This document shows positions 1-9,306 of a stretch of DNA of 64,000 nucleotides, piece by piece. The notes beneath the pieces are model-generated. The model saw nothing but the letters and a program-made list of their open reading frames with translations. It searched no databases and had not been told where the DNA came from. A program made the position numbers and the translations under genes. Source of the DNA: Denitratimonas sp037478135 (lineage in GTDB: Bacteria; Pseudomonadota; Gammaproteobacteria; Xanthomonadales; Xanthomonadaceae); the NCBI RefSeq assembly GCF_037478135.1, contig NZ_JBBHDV010000016.1:1-64000 (forward strand), read 5' to 3'. Each line of letters opens with the position of its first letter. Within the stretch, counting starts at the first letter, position 1.

Positions 1-1496
1 ACGATCTTGCCGCGCACGAACAGCAGCATGAGCACCGGCACCAGGGTCACCGACAACAGCGCGCCGCCGGCCATGGCGAAGGTCTTGGTGAAGGCCAGCG
101 GCTTGAACAGGCGCCCTTCCTGCGCCTCCAGCGCGAACACCGGAAGGAAGGAGACCGTGATGATCATCAGGCTGAAGAACAGCGCCGGCCCGACTTCGCG
201 GCAGGCGTCGATGATCAGCTGGGCCCGGCTGCGGGAGCCGTCGGAGCGTTCGATGTGCTTGTGCGCGTTTTCGATCATCACGATCGCCGCATCGACCATC
301 ACGCCGATCGAGATCGCGATGCCGCCCAGGCTCATGATGTTGGAGTTCATGCCCAGCGCACGCATGGCGATCACCGCGATCAGAACGCCGACCGGCAGCA
401 TGACGATCGCGACCAGCGCGCTGCGGGCATGGAAGAGGAACACCAGACACACCAGCGCGACGATCAGGCTCTCCTCGAGCAATGTCGTGCGCAGGGTCTT
501 GATCGCGCGCACGATCAGGTCGGACCGGTCGTAGACCGCCTGGACGCTGACGCCTTCGGGCAAGCCGCGTGCAAGTTCCGCGATCTTGTCCTTTACCCCG
601 CCGATCACGGCCAGGGCGTTCTCGCCGAACCGCGCAATGACGATCCCCGCCACGACGTCGCCTTCGCCGTCCAGGTCGGCGATGCCACGGCGCTCGTCGG
701 GCACCAGTTCGACCCGGGCGACGTCGCCGATCAGCACCGGTGCGCCGCCTTCGGCGCGCAGCACCAGGCTCTCGATGTCCTCGATGCCGCGCAGGTAGCC
801 ACGTCCCCGGACCATGTACTCGGTCTCGGCCATTTCGATCACGCGGCCGCCGACGTCGCGGTTGCTCGCGGCGATCACTTCGGACACCCGTGAGATCGGG
901 ATGTCGAACTCGCGCAGGCGCACGGGGTCGACGGTGATCGAGTACTGGCGCACGAAGCCGCCGACGCTGGCGACCTCGGCCACGCCGGGCGCGGTGGTGA
1001 GCTGGTAGCGCAGGTACCAGTCCTGCATGGCGCGCAGTTCATCCAGCGAGTGGCGGTCGCTTTGCAGCACGTACTGGTAGACCCAGCCCACGCCTGACGC
1101 ATCGGGGCCCAGCGCCGGTGCCACGCCAGCCGGCAGGTTCTTCGACGCGACGTTGAGGTTTTCGAGCACGCGCGAGCGCGCCCAGTACAGGTCCGTGCCC
1201 TCCTCGAAGATGACGTAGATGAAGGAGGCGCCGAAGAACGAGAAGCCGCGGACGTCCTTTGATTTCGGCACCGCGAGCAGGGCGCTGGTCAGCGGATAGG
1301 TGACCTGGTCTTCGACCACCTGGGGCGCCTGCCCCGGATACTCGGTGAACACGATCACCTGCACGTCCGACAGGTCCGGCTGGGCATCCAGCGGCGTATT
1401 CATCAGTGCGTAGATGCCACCGGCGACGATCGCCAGTGTCATCACCAGGACCAGGAAGACGTTGCGGACCGACCATTCGATGAGGCGGCCAAGCAT
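1..1496 (-). CDS. cusA: CusA/CzcA-family heavy-metal RND efflux pump, N-terminal part (cut by window edge)
   Basis: Inner-membrane proton-driven pump subunit of a CusCBA tripartite Cu(I)/Ag(I) exporter. About 498 codons are present from ATG at 1496; the rest (family length about 1040) lies left of the window. The reading frame shows the first transmembrane helix right after the start (NVFLVLVMTLAIVAGG), a periplasmic porter domain beginning TPLDAQPDLSDVQVIV, and the helix cluster with GGIAISIGVMVDAAIVMIEN. The Asp in VDAAIVMIEN is the conserved membrane residue of metal RND pumps. The start lies one base after the cusB stop, so the two genes are translationally coupled as the last genes of the leftward copper operon. 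Substrate (Cu/Ag rather than Zn/Co) is inferred from the cop neighbours. Confidence 0.93.
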   Translation of the reverse strand, partial: MLGRLIEWSVRNVFLVLVMTLAIVAGGIYALMNTPLDAQPDLSDVQVIVFTEYPGQAPQVVEDQVTYPLTSALLAVPKSKDVRGFSFFGASFIYVIFEEGTDLYWARSRVLENLNVASKNLPAGVAPALGPDASGVGWVYQYVLQSDRHSLDELRAMQDWYLRYQLTTAPGVAEVASVGGFVRQYSITVDPVRLREFDIPISRVSEVIAASNRDVGGRVIEMAETEYMVRGRGYLRGIEDIESLVLRAEGGAPVLIGDVARVELVPDERRGIADLDGEGDVVAGIVIARFGENALAVIGGVKDKIAELARGLPEGVSVQAVYDRSDLIVRAIKTLRTTLLEESLIVALVCLVFLFHARSALVAIVMLPVGVLIAVIAMRALGMNSNIMSLGGIAISIGVMVDAAIVMIENAHKHIERSDGSRSRAQLIIDACREVGPALFFSLMIITVSFLPVFALEAQEGRLFKPLAFTKTFAMAGGALLSVTLVPVLMLLFVRGKI

Positions 1497-1497
1497 G

Positions 1498-2910
1498 TCA
1501 GTGCCCCTCGTGGCTGCTGGGGGAGGGCGGAGTCTTCTCCGGGGCGGCGGGCATGGAGTGGCCGGCGTGCGGATCAGCAACCTCATCACCATGGGCTGCG
1601 TGCGGGTCAGCGGCGTCCTCACCGTGCCCGGCGTGCGGATCCTCAGTGGTGCCCGAGGGGGTCCCGTGTCCTGTGTGACCTTCAAGTCCTTGGAGCGCTG
1701 ACTGCAGGTTGCTTTCTGCGTCGATCAGGAAGTTGGCCGAGACAACGACCTGCTCGCCCTCGGCGACCCCGTCCAGAATCTCGATACGATCGCCGCCGCG
1801 CCGCCCCAGGGTGACATCCCGCGGCGCGAAACTGCCGGGGCCGGTCTCGACCAGCACCACCTGGCGGGTGCCGCTGTCGAGCACGGCCGAGCGCGGGACG
1901 GTCAGGACCGGTCCGGACCCCGGCTCCTCGAGCAGCACCGTTCCGTAGAGCCCTGGACGCAGATCGCCGGCCGGGTTGGGCAGCGCGATGCGCACGTCCA
2001 CCGTGCGGGTCATGGCATCGATGATGGGCTGCACGAAGGCGACTTCGCCCTCGGCCACCTGGCCAGGCAGGGCCACGGTTTCAAACCGGGCCGCCTGGCC
2101 GGGCTTGATGTCCGCGGCCTGCGCCGCGGGCACCTTGGCGATCACCCACACCGTCGACAGGTCGGCCAGGCGCAGGATGGTCTCGCCCGGCTCGAAGCGC
2201 GCGCCCTGGACCACCGGCTTCTCGATCACGACCGCGTCCGCGGGTGCGGTGAGCACCAGGGCCGTCTTGCCGAGCTGCGCGTCGCTGATTTCCCAGTTGC
2301 GCAGGCGGGTGCGGGCGGCATCGCGCAGCCGGATCATTGACGCCGCGCTCGCGGGGTCGGACGCCGCCAGCCTGCGGGCGGTCTCGTCGGCCAGCTGGTA
2401 TTCCTGCTGCGCCGCGGCCAGCTGCGGGCTGTAGACGGACAGCAGCGGTTGCCCCGCGCGGACCCGCATGCCGGTCTGGTTCGCGTACAACCGCTCCACC
2501 CAGCCTTCGAAGCGTGGCGCGATCGCGTACTGCCGGGTCTCGTCAACCTCGACGGTGCCGCTGGTGCGCACGGTCGCAGCCAGGACTGCGCGCTGGACCG
2601 CTTCGGTGCGCACGCCCAGCGCCTGCACCTTGTCGGGTGGCATCACCACCGTTCCCGGCGCCGCGGCAGGCGCGTCGCCGGCGTAGACCGGAATGTAGTC
2701 CATGCCCATCGGGTCCTTCTTCGGCACCGGCGAGGTGTCCGGAAGGCCCATGGGATTGCGGTAATAGAGCACCTTGCGTTCCGCGGCCGGCGCTTCGGCG
2801 GACGTGGCTGCGCTCGGAGCATCGTTCGTCGCGCGGCCCGCCATCCAGCCGACGGCGAGGGCGGCGAGTGCGACGCCGATGGCGAGCGACAGGGTCTGGA
2901 CACGGGTCAT
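1498..2910 (-). CDS. cusB: CusB-like periplasmic adaptor (membrane fusion protein) of the copper efflux pump
   Basis: 470-residue adaptor linking the inner-membrane pump CusA to the outer-membrane channel CusC. A membrane anchor or signal lies at residues 5-26. A heavy-metal-binding-type segment follows at about 47-77 (YYRNPMGLPDTSPVPKKDPM, the YYRNPMG variant that lacks the Cys/His of the YxCPMHP form). Then come the lipoyl/hairpin and beta-barrel domains of the HlyD/CusB fold. The last 60 residues are an extra tail rich in His, Asp and Met with repeated DPHAGHG-like units, probably a metal-binding extension beyond the usual family length. The start overlaps the cusC stop by four bases (ATGA), supporting one operon. 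Confidence 0.93.
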   Translation of the reverse strand: MTRVQTLSLAIGVALAALAVGWMAGRATNDAPSAATSAEAPAAERKVLYYRNPMGLPDTSPVPKKDPMGMDYIPVYAGDAPAAAPGTVVMPPDKVQALGVRTEAVQRAVLAATVRTSGTVEVDETRQYAIAPRFEGWVERLYANQTGMRVRAGQPLLSVYSPQLAAAQQEYQLADETARRLAASDPASAASMIRLRDAARTRLRNWEISDAQLGKTALVLTAPADAVVIEKPVVQGARFEPGETILRLADLSTVWVIAKVPAAQAADIKPGQAARFETVALPGQVAEGEVAFVQPIIDAMTRTVDVRIALPNPAGDLRPGLYGTVLLEEPGSGPVLTVPRSAVLDSGTRQVVLVETGPGSFAPRDVTLGRRGGDRIEILDGVAEGEQVVVSANFLIDAESNLQSALQGLEGHTGHGTPSGTTEDPHAGHGEDAADPHAAHGDEVADPHAGHSMPAAPEKTPPSPSSHEGH

Positions 2911-4163
2911 CGGATCTCTCCTTCGATGGCGCGCACGGCGGCGGCGCCCAACAGTTCGTCACGCAGTGCATCGACCCGTGCGAGGTCGGCGCCCTGCCAT
3001 TCATTGAGTGCTTCCAGCAGCGTCCCGAAGTCGACTTCGCCGACCTGGTAGCTGGCCAGCGCGGACTGCCAGGTGGCGTCGGCCTGCGGCAGCAGCGTGT
3101 TCTCGATCAGCGCGCGGCGCTCGCGTGCGCTGGTCCACTGCGACCAGGCGGAGGCGCCGCTTTCCTCGACGGCCCGCAACGTGGCATCTCTGCGGGCCAG
3201 CGCCGCGTCTTCGAGCAGGCGCGACTCGCGCTCGCGTTCGCGGCGCGCACGCTGCTGGAACGGGATCTCGACCTCGAGCATCAGCTCGGTGCTTTCGATG
3301 CCGTTGCCGAGCTGCATCGCGCCAACGCCCACGGTGATGTCGGGAAACCGGTTGCGACGCTCCAGCACCACGTTCGTGCGGGCGGCCTCGGCGCGGGCCT
3401 GCTGCGACCGTACCGCCGGATGCGCATCCGCGCCGTTCAGGGCTTCGGCAAGGGACGCGCTGCGCACGAACAAGCCGGGCGCCTCGTCGGGCGTGGCCAA
3501 GGGCGCGTCGGAGCGGCGGCCGAGCACGGCGTTGAGCGTAGCGACTGCCTCCTGTTTGGCCGCGAGGCGCTCGATCCGCTCGCGCTGGAGGCTGGTCTGC
3601 TCGACCTGGGCACGGATCGCGTCCTGCTGTGCCGCACGGCCCAGGGCGTAGCGAACGCCGGCGATCTCTTCGATCTGGCGGAGGAGGACGATGCGCCGAT
3701 CGAGCACAGCGACCGCCTGGTCTGCGTGCCAGTAGCGTACGTAGGCCGCCTCGGCATCAGCCAAGAGGTCGCGCGTCGCGGTGACGCGGTCGAGGCCGAG
3801 CGCGACCGCGTCCTGGCTGGCGACGGTCCGCGCCAGGCCGCGCTTGCCCCAGAGCGGGACGCGCTGGCGCAGGGCGTAGGAGACTTCGCGCCCGCCTTCG
3901 CCCCGCTGCCAAGGCACATCCGGACCGCGAAGCGTGAGTGAGGCGGAGGGATCAGGCAGTGCGCCGGCAGGATAAACACGCGCTTCCGCCGCCTCAGCCT
4001 CCAGTCCAACTGCGCGCAGTTCCGGGTTGCGTTCGATCAGCCAGGCCCGGACCGAATCCACTGTCCGGCCCGGTATGGGTTCTGCGGCAACGCTCGAGAG
4101 CGAGAACGCAAACAGCACGCTGGCGACGGCCCAGCCGAACAGGCGGAGACGGGGAGCTTGCAT
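2907..4163 (-). CDS. cusC: TolC/CusC-family outer-membrane efflux channel
   Basis: 418-residue outer-membrane factor of the Cus-type pump. An N-terminal signal peptide (LFGWAVASVLFAFSLSSVAA) is followed by two alpha-helical OEP repeats rich in Ala, Arg and Glu, as in the TolC superfamily. No lipobox Cys is evident at the cleavage site, unlike E. coli CusC, so it may not be lipidated. It sits 11 bases after the DUF411 gene and overlaps cusB by four bases. The order DUF411-cusC-cusB-cusA argues for copper export. CzcC-like annotation is the alternative; the copper neighbours decide against it. Confidence 0.9.
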   Translation of the reverse strand: MQAPRLRLFGWAVASVLFAFSLSSVAAEPIPGRTVDSVRAWLIERNPELRAVGLEAEAAEARVYPAGALPDPSASLTLRGPDVPWQRGEGGREVSYALRQRVPLWGKRGLARTVASQDAVALGLDRVTATRDLLADAEAAYVRYWHADQAVAVLDRRIVLLRQIEEIAGVRYALGRAAQQDAIRAQVEQTSLQRERIERLAAKQEAVATLNAVLGRRSDAPLATPDEAPGLFVRSASLAEALNGADAHPAVRSQQARAEAARTNVVLERRNRFPDITVGVGAMQLGNGIESTELMLEVEIPFQQRARRERERESRLLEDAALARRDATLRAVEESGASAWSQWTSARERRALIENTLLPQADATWQSALASYQVGEVDFGTLLEALNEWQGADLARVDALRDELLGAAAVRAIEGEIR

Positions 4164-4174
4164 GGGTCTTCCCC

Positions 4175-4714
4175 TCAGTGGCTCGAGAACGGCTCGGTCG
4201 TCCCGTCACGCCGGACGAGTTCGACAGTGAAGGGTTCCCGCTGGCCGTTGGGCCCTAACATGCCGGGCGATCCCATCGGCATGCCAGGCAGTACCAGCCC
4301 AACCGCATCCGGCTTCTCCCGTAGCAGCCGCTTGATGTCCTCGGCAGGCACATGGCCTTCCACCAGGTACCCGCCGATCTCGGTGGTGTGGCAGGAGCCC
4401 TTGGCGTAGGGAACTCCCAGGCGTTCCTTTACGGGGCCGAGGTCCTGCATGTCATGGACCTCGACTTCAAACCCGGCATGTTGCATGTGCTCCACCCAGG
4501 CGCCGCAGCAGCCGCACCAGGGCGTTTTGTGAACGACCATCACCGGAAGCTGTGAGATGTCGACTGTCCGGTCCATGTCCGCGCCGACGGTCGCAGGCGC
4601 ATTCGAGCCCGACGCGGTCGTGAGCGTCGTCGACGCGGCATCGTTGGAGCAGGCCACCACCGAAAACAGGGCCAATGCCAGCCATGGCGTGAAGCGGATA
4701 ATCCGGATATTCAT
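4175..4714 (-). CDS. DUF411-family periplasmic metal-binding protein
   Basis: 179 residues from ATG at 4714, chosen because GGAG lies just upstream and a signal peptide begins there (TPWLALALFSVVAC, possibly a lipobox ending at Cys). A longer reading is open upstream but lacks these signals. The conserved DUF411 core is present: KTPWCGCCGAW, KGSCHT, GHVPA and PGMPMGSPGM. This thioredoxin-like family is found beside copper and silver resistance genes and is thought to bind metal through the CGCC and Cys-His motifs; its exact role is not settled. It lies between copD (25-base gap) and cusC (11-base gap) in the same operon. Confidence 0.85.
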   Translation of the reverse strand: MNIRIIRFTPWLALALFSVVACSNDAASTTLTTASGSNAPATVGADMDRTVDISQLPVMVVHKTPWCGCCGAWVEHMQHAGFEVEVHDMQDLGPVKERLGVPYAKGSCHTTEIGGYLVEGHVPAEDIKRLLREKPDAVGLVLPGMPMGSPGMLGPNGQREPFTVELVRRDGTTEPFSSH

Positions 4715-4739
4715 GAGTTCTCCCAAGAACCAAAGGTGT

Positions 4740-5663
4740 CTACTGATACGGGCTGAGAAGGCCGAGCACGGATACGATGAGCACGATAAGAAGTGCGCCC
4801 AGTCCCTCCATTCCGATGCTCCATTGCAGCCGTCGCCGCGGACGCACAGGCCCGAATTCCTTCCGTTCCAGTCGGGGCACCAGCCACCACCGGTGCAACG
4901 CCGCCAGCACAAGCATTGCGCCAAAGAGCGCGAGCTTGAGCGCCATCAGCCGCCCGTAGCTCCCCTCGAAAAGCATCGTCCCGGACCAGCCGAGAAGATC
5001 CGCGTAATGGAAGGCCCCCGACGCCGCCAACAGGCCAACGATCACGGATCCGGGCAGGGCAAATGCATGCAGGAGCGACCTGATCTCTCTGGCACCGGTG
5101 GCATGGCGGGTCACAAGCACCCCCAGCAGCGCTGCGATGGCTCCAAGCCAGGCTCCGGCGGCCAGAAGATGGACGACTCCCGCGACCAGGCGCGCGCTTC
5201 CCGCGGCGCCATCTCCAGCGGCGGCGTGGCCGTTCCAGGCGAGTGTCGCCAGCGCAATGCCGGCAAACAGGCTGACCCTCCGGACAGGCAGCGCGTTGCG
5301 GACCAGGCGCTGTCCAGCGAGCGTCCATACCACCAGCAGCAGCGCTACCAGGCGGACGAGCGTGGCCCGACCTGCCGCGGTATCCAGCAGATACCAGCGG
5401 AAGTCATCGAGCACCAGCTCCGATGCGCTCAACCCCAGGATGGCAGCCGGAGCTCGCACCACTTCGAGAGCCAGCAGGCCTACGCCCAACAAGCCTGCAG
5501 CCAGCAGAAGGATGCGTAACGGGGCACCAGGGGGATATGTCGAGTCCAGTCCAGCGTGGCGGAGCGCCCCGCGGGCATACCAGGCGTACAGAGGAATGCC
5601 GAACAGCAGCAGCAGGTCCAGATACTGAATAAACCGGAGTGCGTAATCGACAGCGAGGGCCAT
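4740..5663 (-). CDS. copD: CopD-family inner-membrane copper protein
   Basis: About 307 residues from ATG at 5663; a TTG at 5675 in the same frame is possible but less likely. Eight or so hydrophobic segments run through the protein (e.g. LDLLLLFGIPLYAW, LLLAAGLLGVGLLALEV, LHAFALPGSVIVGLLAA). Conserved His residues of the family are visible in NGHAAAG, VVHLLAAGAWLG and AFHYAD. CopD is known with CopC to pass copper across the inner membrane or supply it to periplasmic enzymes. It follows copC by about a dozen bases and precedes the DUF411 gene in the leftward operon. Confidence 0.9.
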   Translation of the reverse strand: MALAVDYALRFIQYLDLLLLFGIPLYAWYARGALRHAGLDSTYPPGAPLRILLLAAGLLGVGLLALEVVRAPAAILGLSASELVLDDFRWYLLDTAAGRATLVRLVALLLVVWTLAGQRLVRNALPVRRVSLFAGIALATLAWNGHAAAGDGAAGSARLVAGVVHLLAAGAWLGAIAALLGVLVTRHATGAREIRSLLHAFALPGSVIVGLLAASGAFHYADLLGWSGTMLFEGSYGRLMALKLALFGAMLVLAALHRWWLVPRLERKEFGPVRPRRRLQWSIGMEGLGALLIVLIVSVLGLLSPYQ

Positions 5664-5675
5664 GGCAGCGGCCAA

Positions 5676-6065
5676 TCACTCGACGGTGAACATGAAGTCA
5701 CCCGTCGCCGGATGACCATCTTCGCCAACAACCCTCCAGCGCACCTGATAACGACCGGCATCAAGCGTGTGATGGGGGCTCACGCGCAGCGTGGTGCCGT
5801 CGTTGATCACCTCGATGGTCGCGTGGTAAGCAGCCGCGCTCGCCTGGCCGTCCATCCCGATTGGCTCCAGTTGCACCCTGGATCCGCGCTCGACCAGCCT
5901 TTCGCTGAAGACGAGGTCGATTTGGGTCACGGAACTGGCCACGGCGTCGACAGCAGGAGAAGAGTCGACGAGGGCGATGTGGGCCTGGGCGACGGTCGAA
6001 ACCAGCAGGCCAGCGGCGAGGCTGATGCCCAAGGCCCAGGAGCGGGGGTTGAGAGTACGATTCAT
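5676..6065 (-). CDS. copC: CopC periplasmic copper-binding protein
   Basis: 129 residues from ATG at 6065. The signal peptide ends AQA and the mature protein would begin with His (HIALVDSSPA), which is the N-terminal Cu(II) ligand of CopC proteins. The second ligand cluster appears near the C terminus as EDGHPATGDFMF. The protein has the small beta-barrel CopC length and no internal Met-rich loop, so it probably has only the Cu(II) site. It is the first gene of the leftward copCD-DUF411-cusCBA operon, about 110 bases from the nearest candidate copper box. Confidence 0.93.
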   Translation of the reverse strand: MNRTLNPRSWALGISLAAGLLVSTVAQAHIALVDSSPAVDAVASSVTQIDLVFSERLVERGSRVQLEPIGMDGQASAAAYHATIEVINDGTTLRVSPHHTLDAGRYQVRWRVVGEDGHPATGDFMFTVE

Positions 6066-6172
6066 GGCGTCACCCGGCTTCGCCCCACGGTAGGAGGCAG
6101 GATTGGAAGGCCCCCGGCGGGGACCACCTTTCCAGCCTAGGGGGACGCCGCTGTCACCCCAGTGACCCATTC

Positions 6173-6188
6173 ATTACTTTCCTGTCAT
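6173..6188 (-). promoter_or_regulatory. candidate CopR box (copper operator) for the leftward operon
   Basis: The + strand reads ATTACTTTCCTGTCAT; on the minus strand it is ATGACAGGAAAGTAAT. It matches the box at 6258-6273 in 14 of 16 positions, in inverted orientation, and the palindromic box at 10432-10447 in its outer arms (ATTAC-N6-GTMAT). Location about 110 bases upstream of copC fits an activator site of the CusR/CopR family. The operator assignment is inference from repetition and position. Confidence 0.65.
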
Positions 6189-6257
6189 CCATGCCGGGCC
6201 GCGGCAGCGCCTGGTCGCCAGCACCGTTCACCGCGCCACGACCGCGGCGGGGATGAC

Positions 6258-6273
6258 ATGACACAAAAGTAAT
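6258..6273 (+). promoter_or_regulatory. candidate CopR box for copA-copB
   Basis: The sequence ATGACACAAAAGTAAT lies 119 bases upstream of the copA start. It is the inverted partner of the 6173-6188 box, so each divergent operon has one copy facing it. An AT-richer stretch follows at once (aatattgggg), in contrast to the GC-rich surroundings. Binding by CopR is inferred. Confidence 0.65.
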
Positions 6274-6392
6274 ATTGGGGTCAGCGTCTGGACAGTCGCC
6301 GCAGCCTAGATTCATGCCTCCGCCTTGCCGTCCCGGGCGTAGCTTGTCGTCTGGGGGGTGCGGGGTGGAAGCGCAATGATTTGGAGATCCTG

Positions 6393-8210
6393 ATGTCCCT
6401 TGGTACCCCTGATGTCGGCCTTCAAGGGCCGGCCTTTACCCGCCGCCGGTTCGTCCAAGGCCTGGCCGCAGGCGGCAGCCTGTTGGCATTGGGCGCGTGG
6501 CCCAGGCAAAGCTGGGCATTGCGCTCGCCAGGCCAACCCGAGGTGCTGGCAGGCACCCAGTTTGATCTGAGCATCGGCGAGACACTCGTTAATTACACCG
6601 GCAAGACCCGACCGGCCATCACCATCAATGGTTCAGTACCGGGTCCGATCCTGCGTTGGAAGGAAGGTACCCGGGTGCAGCTGCGGGTCCGCAACGACCT
6701 TCCGCTTGGGTCGATCCACGGTGGGGCCACATCGATCCACTGGCATGGAATCCTGTTGCCTTCCAACATGGATGGGGTCCCGGGCCTGAGCTTCGACGGC
6801 ATCGATCGGGGGCAGAGCTTCCTGTACGAATTCGACGTTCGCCAGGGCGGTACCTACTGGTATCACAGCCACTCCGGGTTCCAGGAGCAGGGCGGGATGT
6901 ACGGCCCGCTGATCATCGATCCGATTGACCCGGAGCCGTTCACCTATGACCGGGACTACGTCGTTTTCCTGTCGGACTGGACCGACATGGATCCCGCCCG
7001 GCTGTTTGACCGCTTGAAGAAATTCTCCGAGTACGACAATTATTACCAACGTACGGTCGGCGACTTCTTCCGGGACGTGCGCCAGGAAGGCCTGCGGGAA
7101 ACACTGCGCGACAGGGGCGAGTGGGGGCGCATGCGCATGACGCCAACGGATCTCTCCGACGTCAACGCCCACACCTACACGTTCCTCATGAACGGGGTCA
7201 CGGCGCTGGGCAACTGGACGGCGCTGTTCCGCCCGGGCGAGAAGATCCGCCTGCGCGTTATCAACGGTTCGGCGATGACCTATTTCGACGTGCGCATCCC
7301 GGGTCTCAAGATGACCGTGGTGGCCGTCGATGGCCAGTATGTGCATCCCTTGACTGTCGATGAGATCCGGCTGGGCGCCGCCGAGACGTTTGACGTGATC
7401 GTCGAGCCGTCGGGGCAGGATGCGTTCACCATCTTCGCCCAGGACAATGCGCGCACGGGCTATGTCAGCGGCACGCTGGCGGTCCGCGACGGCCTTCGGG
7501 CGCCTGTCCCGGCCGTCGATCCGCGTCCGCTTCTGACCATGGCGGACATGGGCCATGGCGATCATGGCGCGCATGGCGGTAGTCATGGGAGTTCTCCAGC
7601 AGCTGAACACGCCGGAACGGCACAGTCGCACCACGACCACGGCGGGCATGCGTCCCACGGCCACGCCGCCCGCGACGGTGGCGGTATGCAGCAACACCCG
7701 GACAGCGAAACCGACAATCCGCTGGTGGACATGCAGACCATGACGCCAGAGCCCAAGCTCGCCGATCCCGGCATCGGGCTGCGGGAAAATGGGCGCCATG
7801 TGGCTACGTATGCGGAACTCAGGAGCCTGTTTGATGATCCCGATGGACGCGAACCCGGACGTACGGTGGAACTTCACCTGACCGGCCACATGGAACGGTT
7901 CTCCTGGTCGTTTGATGGCATCCGATTCAACGATGCTGACCCGCTGCGCCTGACCTATGGCGAGCGCATGCGGATCGTGCTGGTCAACGACACCATGATG
8001 AGCCACCCCATCCACCTGCACGGCCTCTGGAGCGACCTTGAGGACGAGCAGGGCAACTTCCATTTGCGCAAGCACACGGTCGACATGCCGCCTGGCACGA
8101 AGCGAAGCTATCGCGTCCGGGCCGATGCACTGGGGCGTTGGGCGTACCACTGCCATTTGTTCTATCACATGGAAGCGGGGATGTTCCGCGAAGTGAGGGT
8201 AGAGGAATGA
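6393..8210 (+). CDS. copA: CopA multicopper oxidase, Tat-exported
   Basis: 605 residues from ATG at 6393 (GGAG six bases upstream; a TTG twelve bases earlier is rejected). This periplasmic oxidase converts Cu(I) to the less toxic Cu(II) and binds extra copper. A twin-arginine signal is visible (TRRRFVQG, residues 16-23). The four copper-ligand motifs occur in order: SIHWHGI, WYHSHSGFQ, HPIHLHG and HCHLFYHMEAGM. A His/Met/Gly-rich loop sits at about residues 385-450, between the second and third cupredoxin domains, as in plasmid-type CopA. The stop overlaps the copB start (ATGA). It diverges from the copC operon. Confidence 0.96.
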   Translation: MSLGTPDVGLQGPAFTRRRFVQGLAAGGSLLALGAWPRQSWALRSPGQPEVLAGTQFDLSIGETLVNYTGKTRPAITINGSVPGPILRWKEGTRVQLRVRNDLPLGSIHGGATSIHWHGILLPSNMDGVPGLSFDGIDRGQSFLYEFDVRQGGTYWYHSHSGFQEQGGMYGPLIIDPIDPEPFTYDRDYVVFLSDWTDMDPARLFDRLKKFSEYDNYYQRTVGDFFRDVRQEGLRETLRDRGEWGRMRMTPTDLSDVNAHTYTFLMNGVTALGNWTALFRPGEKIRLRVINGSAMTYFDVRIPGLKMTVVAVDGQYVHPLTVDEIRLGAAETFDVIVEPSGQDAFTIFAQDNARTGYVSGTLAVRDGLRAPVPAVDPRPLLTMADMGHGDHGAHGGSHGSSPAAEHAGTAQSHHDHGGHASHGHAARDGGGMQQHPDSETDNPLVDMQTMTPEPKLADPGIGLRENGRHVATYAELRSLFDDPDGREPGRTVELHLTGHMERFSWSFDGIRFNDADPLRLTYGERMRIVLVNDTMMSHPIHLHGLWSDLEDEQGNFHLRKHTVDMPPGTKRSYRVRADALGRWAYHCHLFYHMEAGMFREVRVEE

Positions 8211-9229
8211 GGCCGGTGAAATCCGCACTGTGGCTTGCGCTGGTTGCCAGCCTGGCAGCCCCCATGGCGGCCAAGGCCCAGCAAGATCACGCTCACGAGC
8301 ATTCCGACGTTCCACCGGTTGCCGAATCCAAAAGTACGGCCCGCGGTCACGCAGATCAGGGGGCCGCACACGCCGTGCCCGACGAAGCGGGGCATGACTC
8401 CGCACATCATCTGCATCATGGCGCTCATGCCCTGACACACGAGTCTGGCGACCCTGGCAATATCCATGATCAGCCGGATATGGCCCACCCCCAGGAGGGC
8501 AGGCGGCCGAGTCACGAACCGCGCGATCCCATCCCAGCACTTACCGATGCCGACCGCGCCGCCGCGTTTCCAACCTTGAAGCCGCACCACCAACACGGTT
8601 CGAGTCGGCACTCTTTCTGGCTGTTGGACCAGTTCGAAACATCGGACACCAACGCCGGCACCGATCTCAGCTGGGAGGCCAGCGCATGGATGGGCAGCGA
8701 CTTGCACCGTCTCTGGCTGCGCACCGAAGGCCATGCCCTGGACGGGACCGTTGAAAGTGGGCGGCTGGAGGTGCTCTACGGGCGTCCGGTCCGGCCATGG
8801 TGGGATCTGGTCGCGGGCATTCGTCAGGATTTCGGAGCCGGGCCGTCGCGAACCTGGGCCGCGTTCGGAGTGCAAGGGACGGCCCCTTATCTGTTCGAGG
8901 TGGAAGCGACCGGTTATATCGGCGAAAGCGGCCGCACGGCACTGAACGTTGAAGCCGAGTACGAGATGCTGCTCACCAACCGCCTGATCCTGACCTGGAA
9001 GGCGGAAGCCACCGCATTCGGCAAGTCCGACCCGGAACAGCTGGTGGGCTCCGGCCTGAGCACGGTGGAAGGCGGTCTGCGAATGCGCTACGAGATCCGT
9101 CGCCAGTTCGCGCCGTACATCGGTTTTGAGCGCGAATGGAGCCATGGACGCACCGCGGATTTGCGTGCAATGGCGGGTCAGCCGCGCAACGACAGCAAAT
9201 GGGTTGTGGGGCTGAGGATCTGGTTCTGA
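8207..9229 (+). CDS. copB: CopB outer-membrane copper resistance protein
   Basis: 340 residues from ATG at 8207, which overlaps the copA stop; longer upstream reading is out of keeping with the signal peptide (SALWLALVASLAAPMAAKA). The N-terminal third is rich in His, Asp and Met (HAHEHSD, GHDSAHHLHHGAHA). The C-terminal part has the CopB beta-barrel with alternating aromatic residues and ends in a terminal aromatic (RIWF), typical of outer-membrane barrels. Known role: binds copper and limits its entry. Second gene of the copAB operon. Confidence 0.95.
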   Translation: MRPVKSALWLALVASLAAPMAAKAQQDHAHEHSDVPPVAESKSTARGHADQGAAHAVPDEAGHDSAHHLHHGAHALTHESGDPGNIHDQPDMAHPQEGRRPSHEPRDPIPALTDADRAAAFPTLKPHHQHGSSRHSFWLLDQFETSDTNAGTDLSWEASAWMGSDLHRLWLRTEGHALDGTVESGRLEVLYGRPVRPWWDLVAGIRQDFGAGPSRTWAAFGVQGTAPYLFEVEATGYIGESGRTALNVEAEYEMLLTNRLILTWKAEATAFGKSDPEQLVGSGLSTVEGGLRMRYEIRRQFAPYIGFEREWSHGRTADLRAMAGQPRNDSKWVVGLRIWF

Positions 9230-9306
9230 CGAACCTCACCGTGCGCGCCATGGCCTCCGCAACCGATGGCAGGATCAGTCACCGCCGCAGCTTTCGCCAC
9301 AGATCC

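Noticed and set aside
4715..4924. Longer start for the DUF411 protein
   Set aside because: It would overlap copD and hide the signal peptide.
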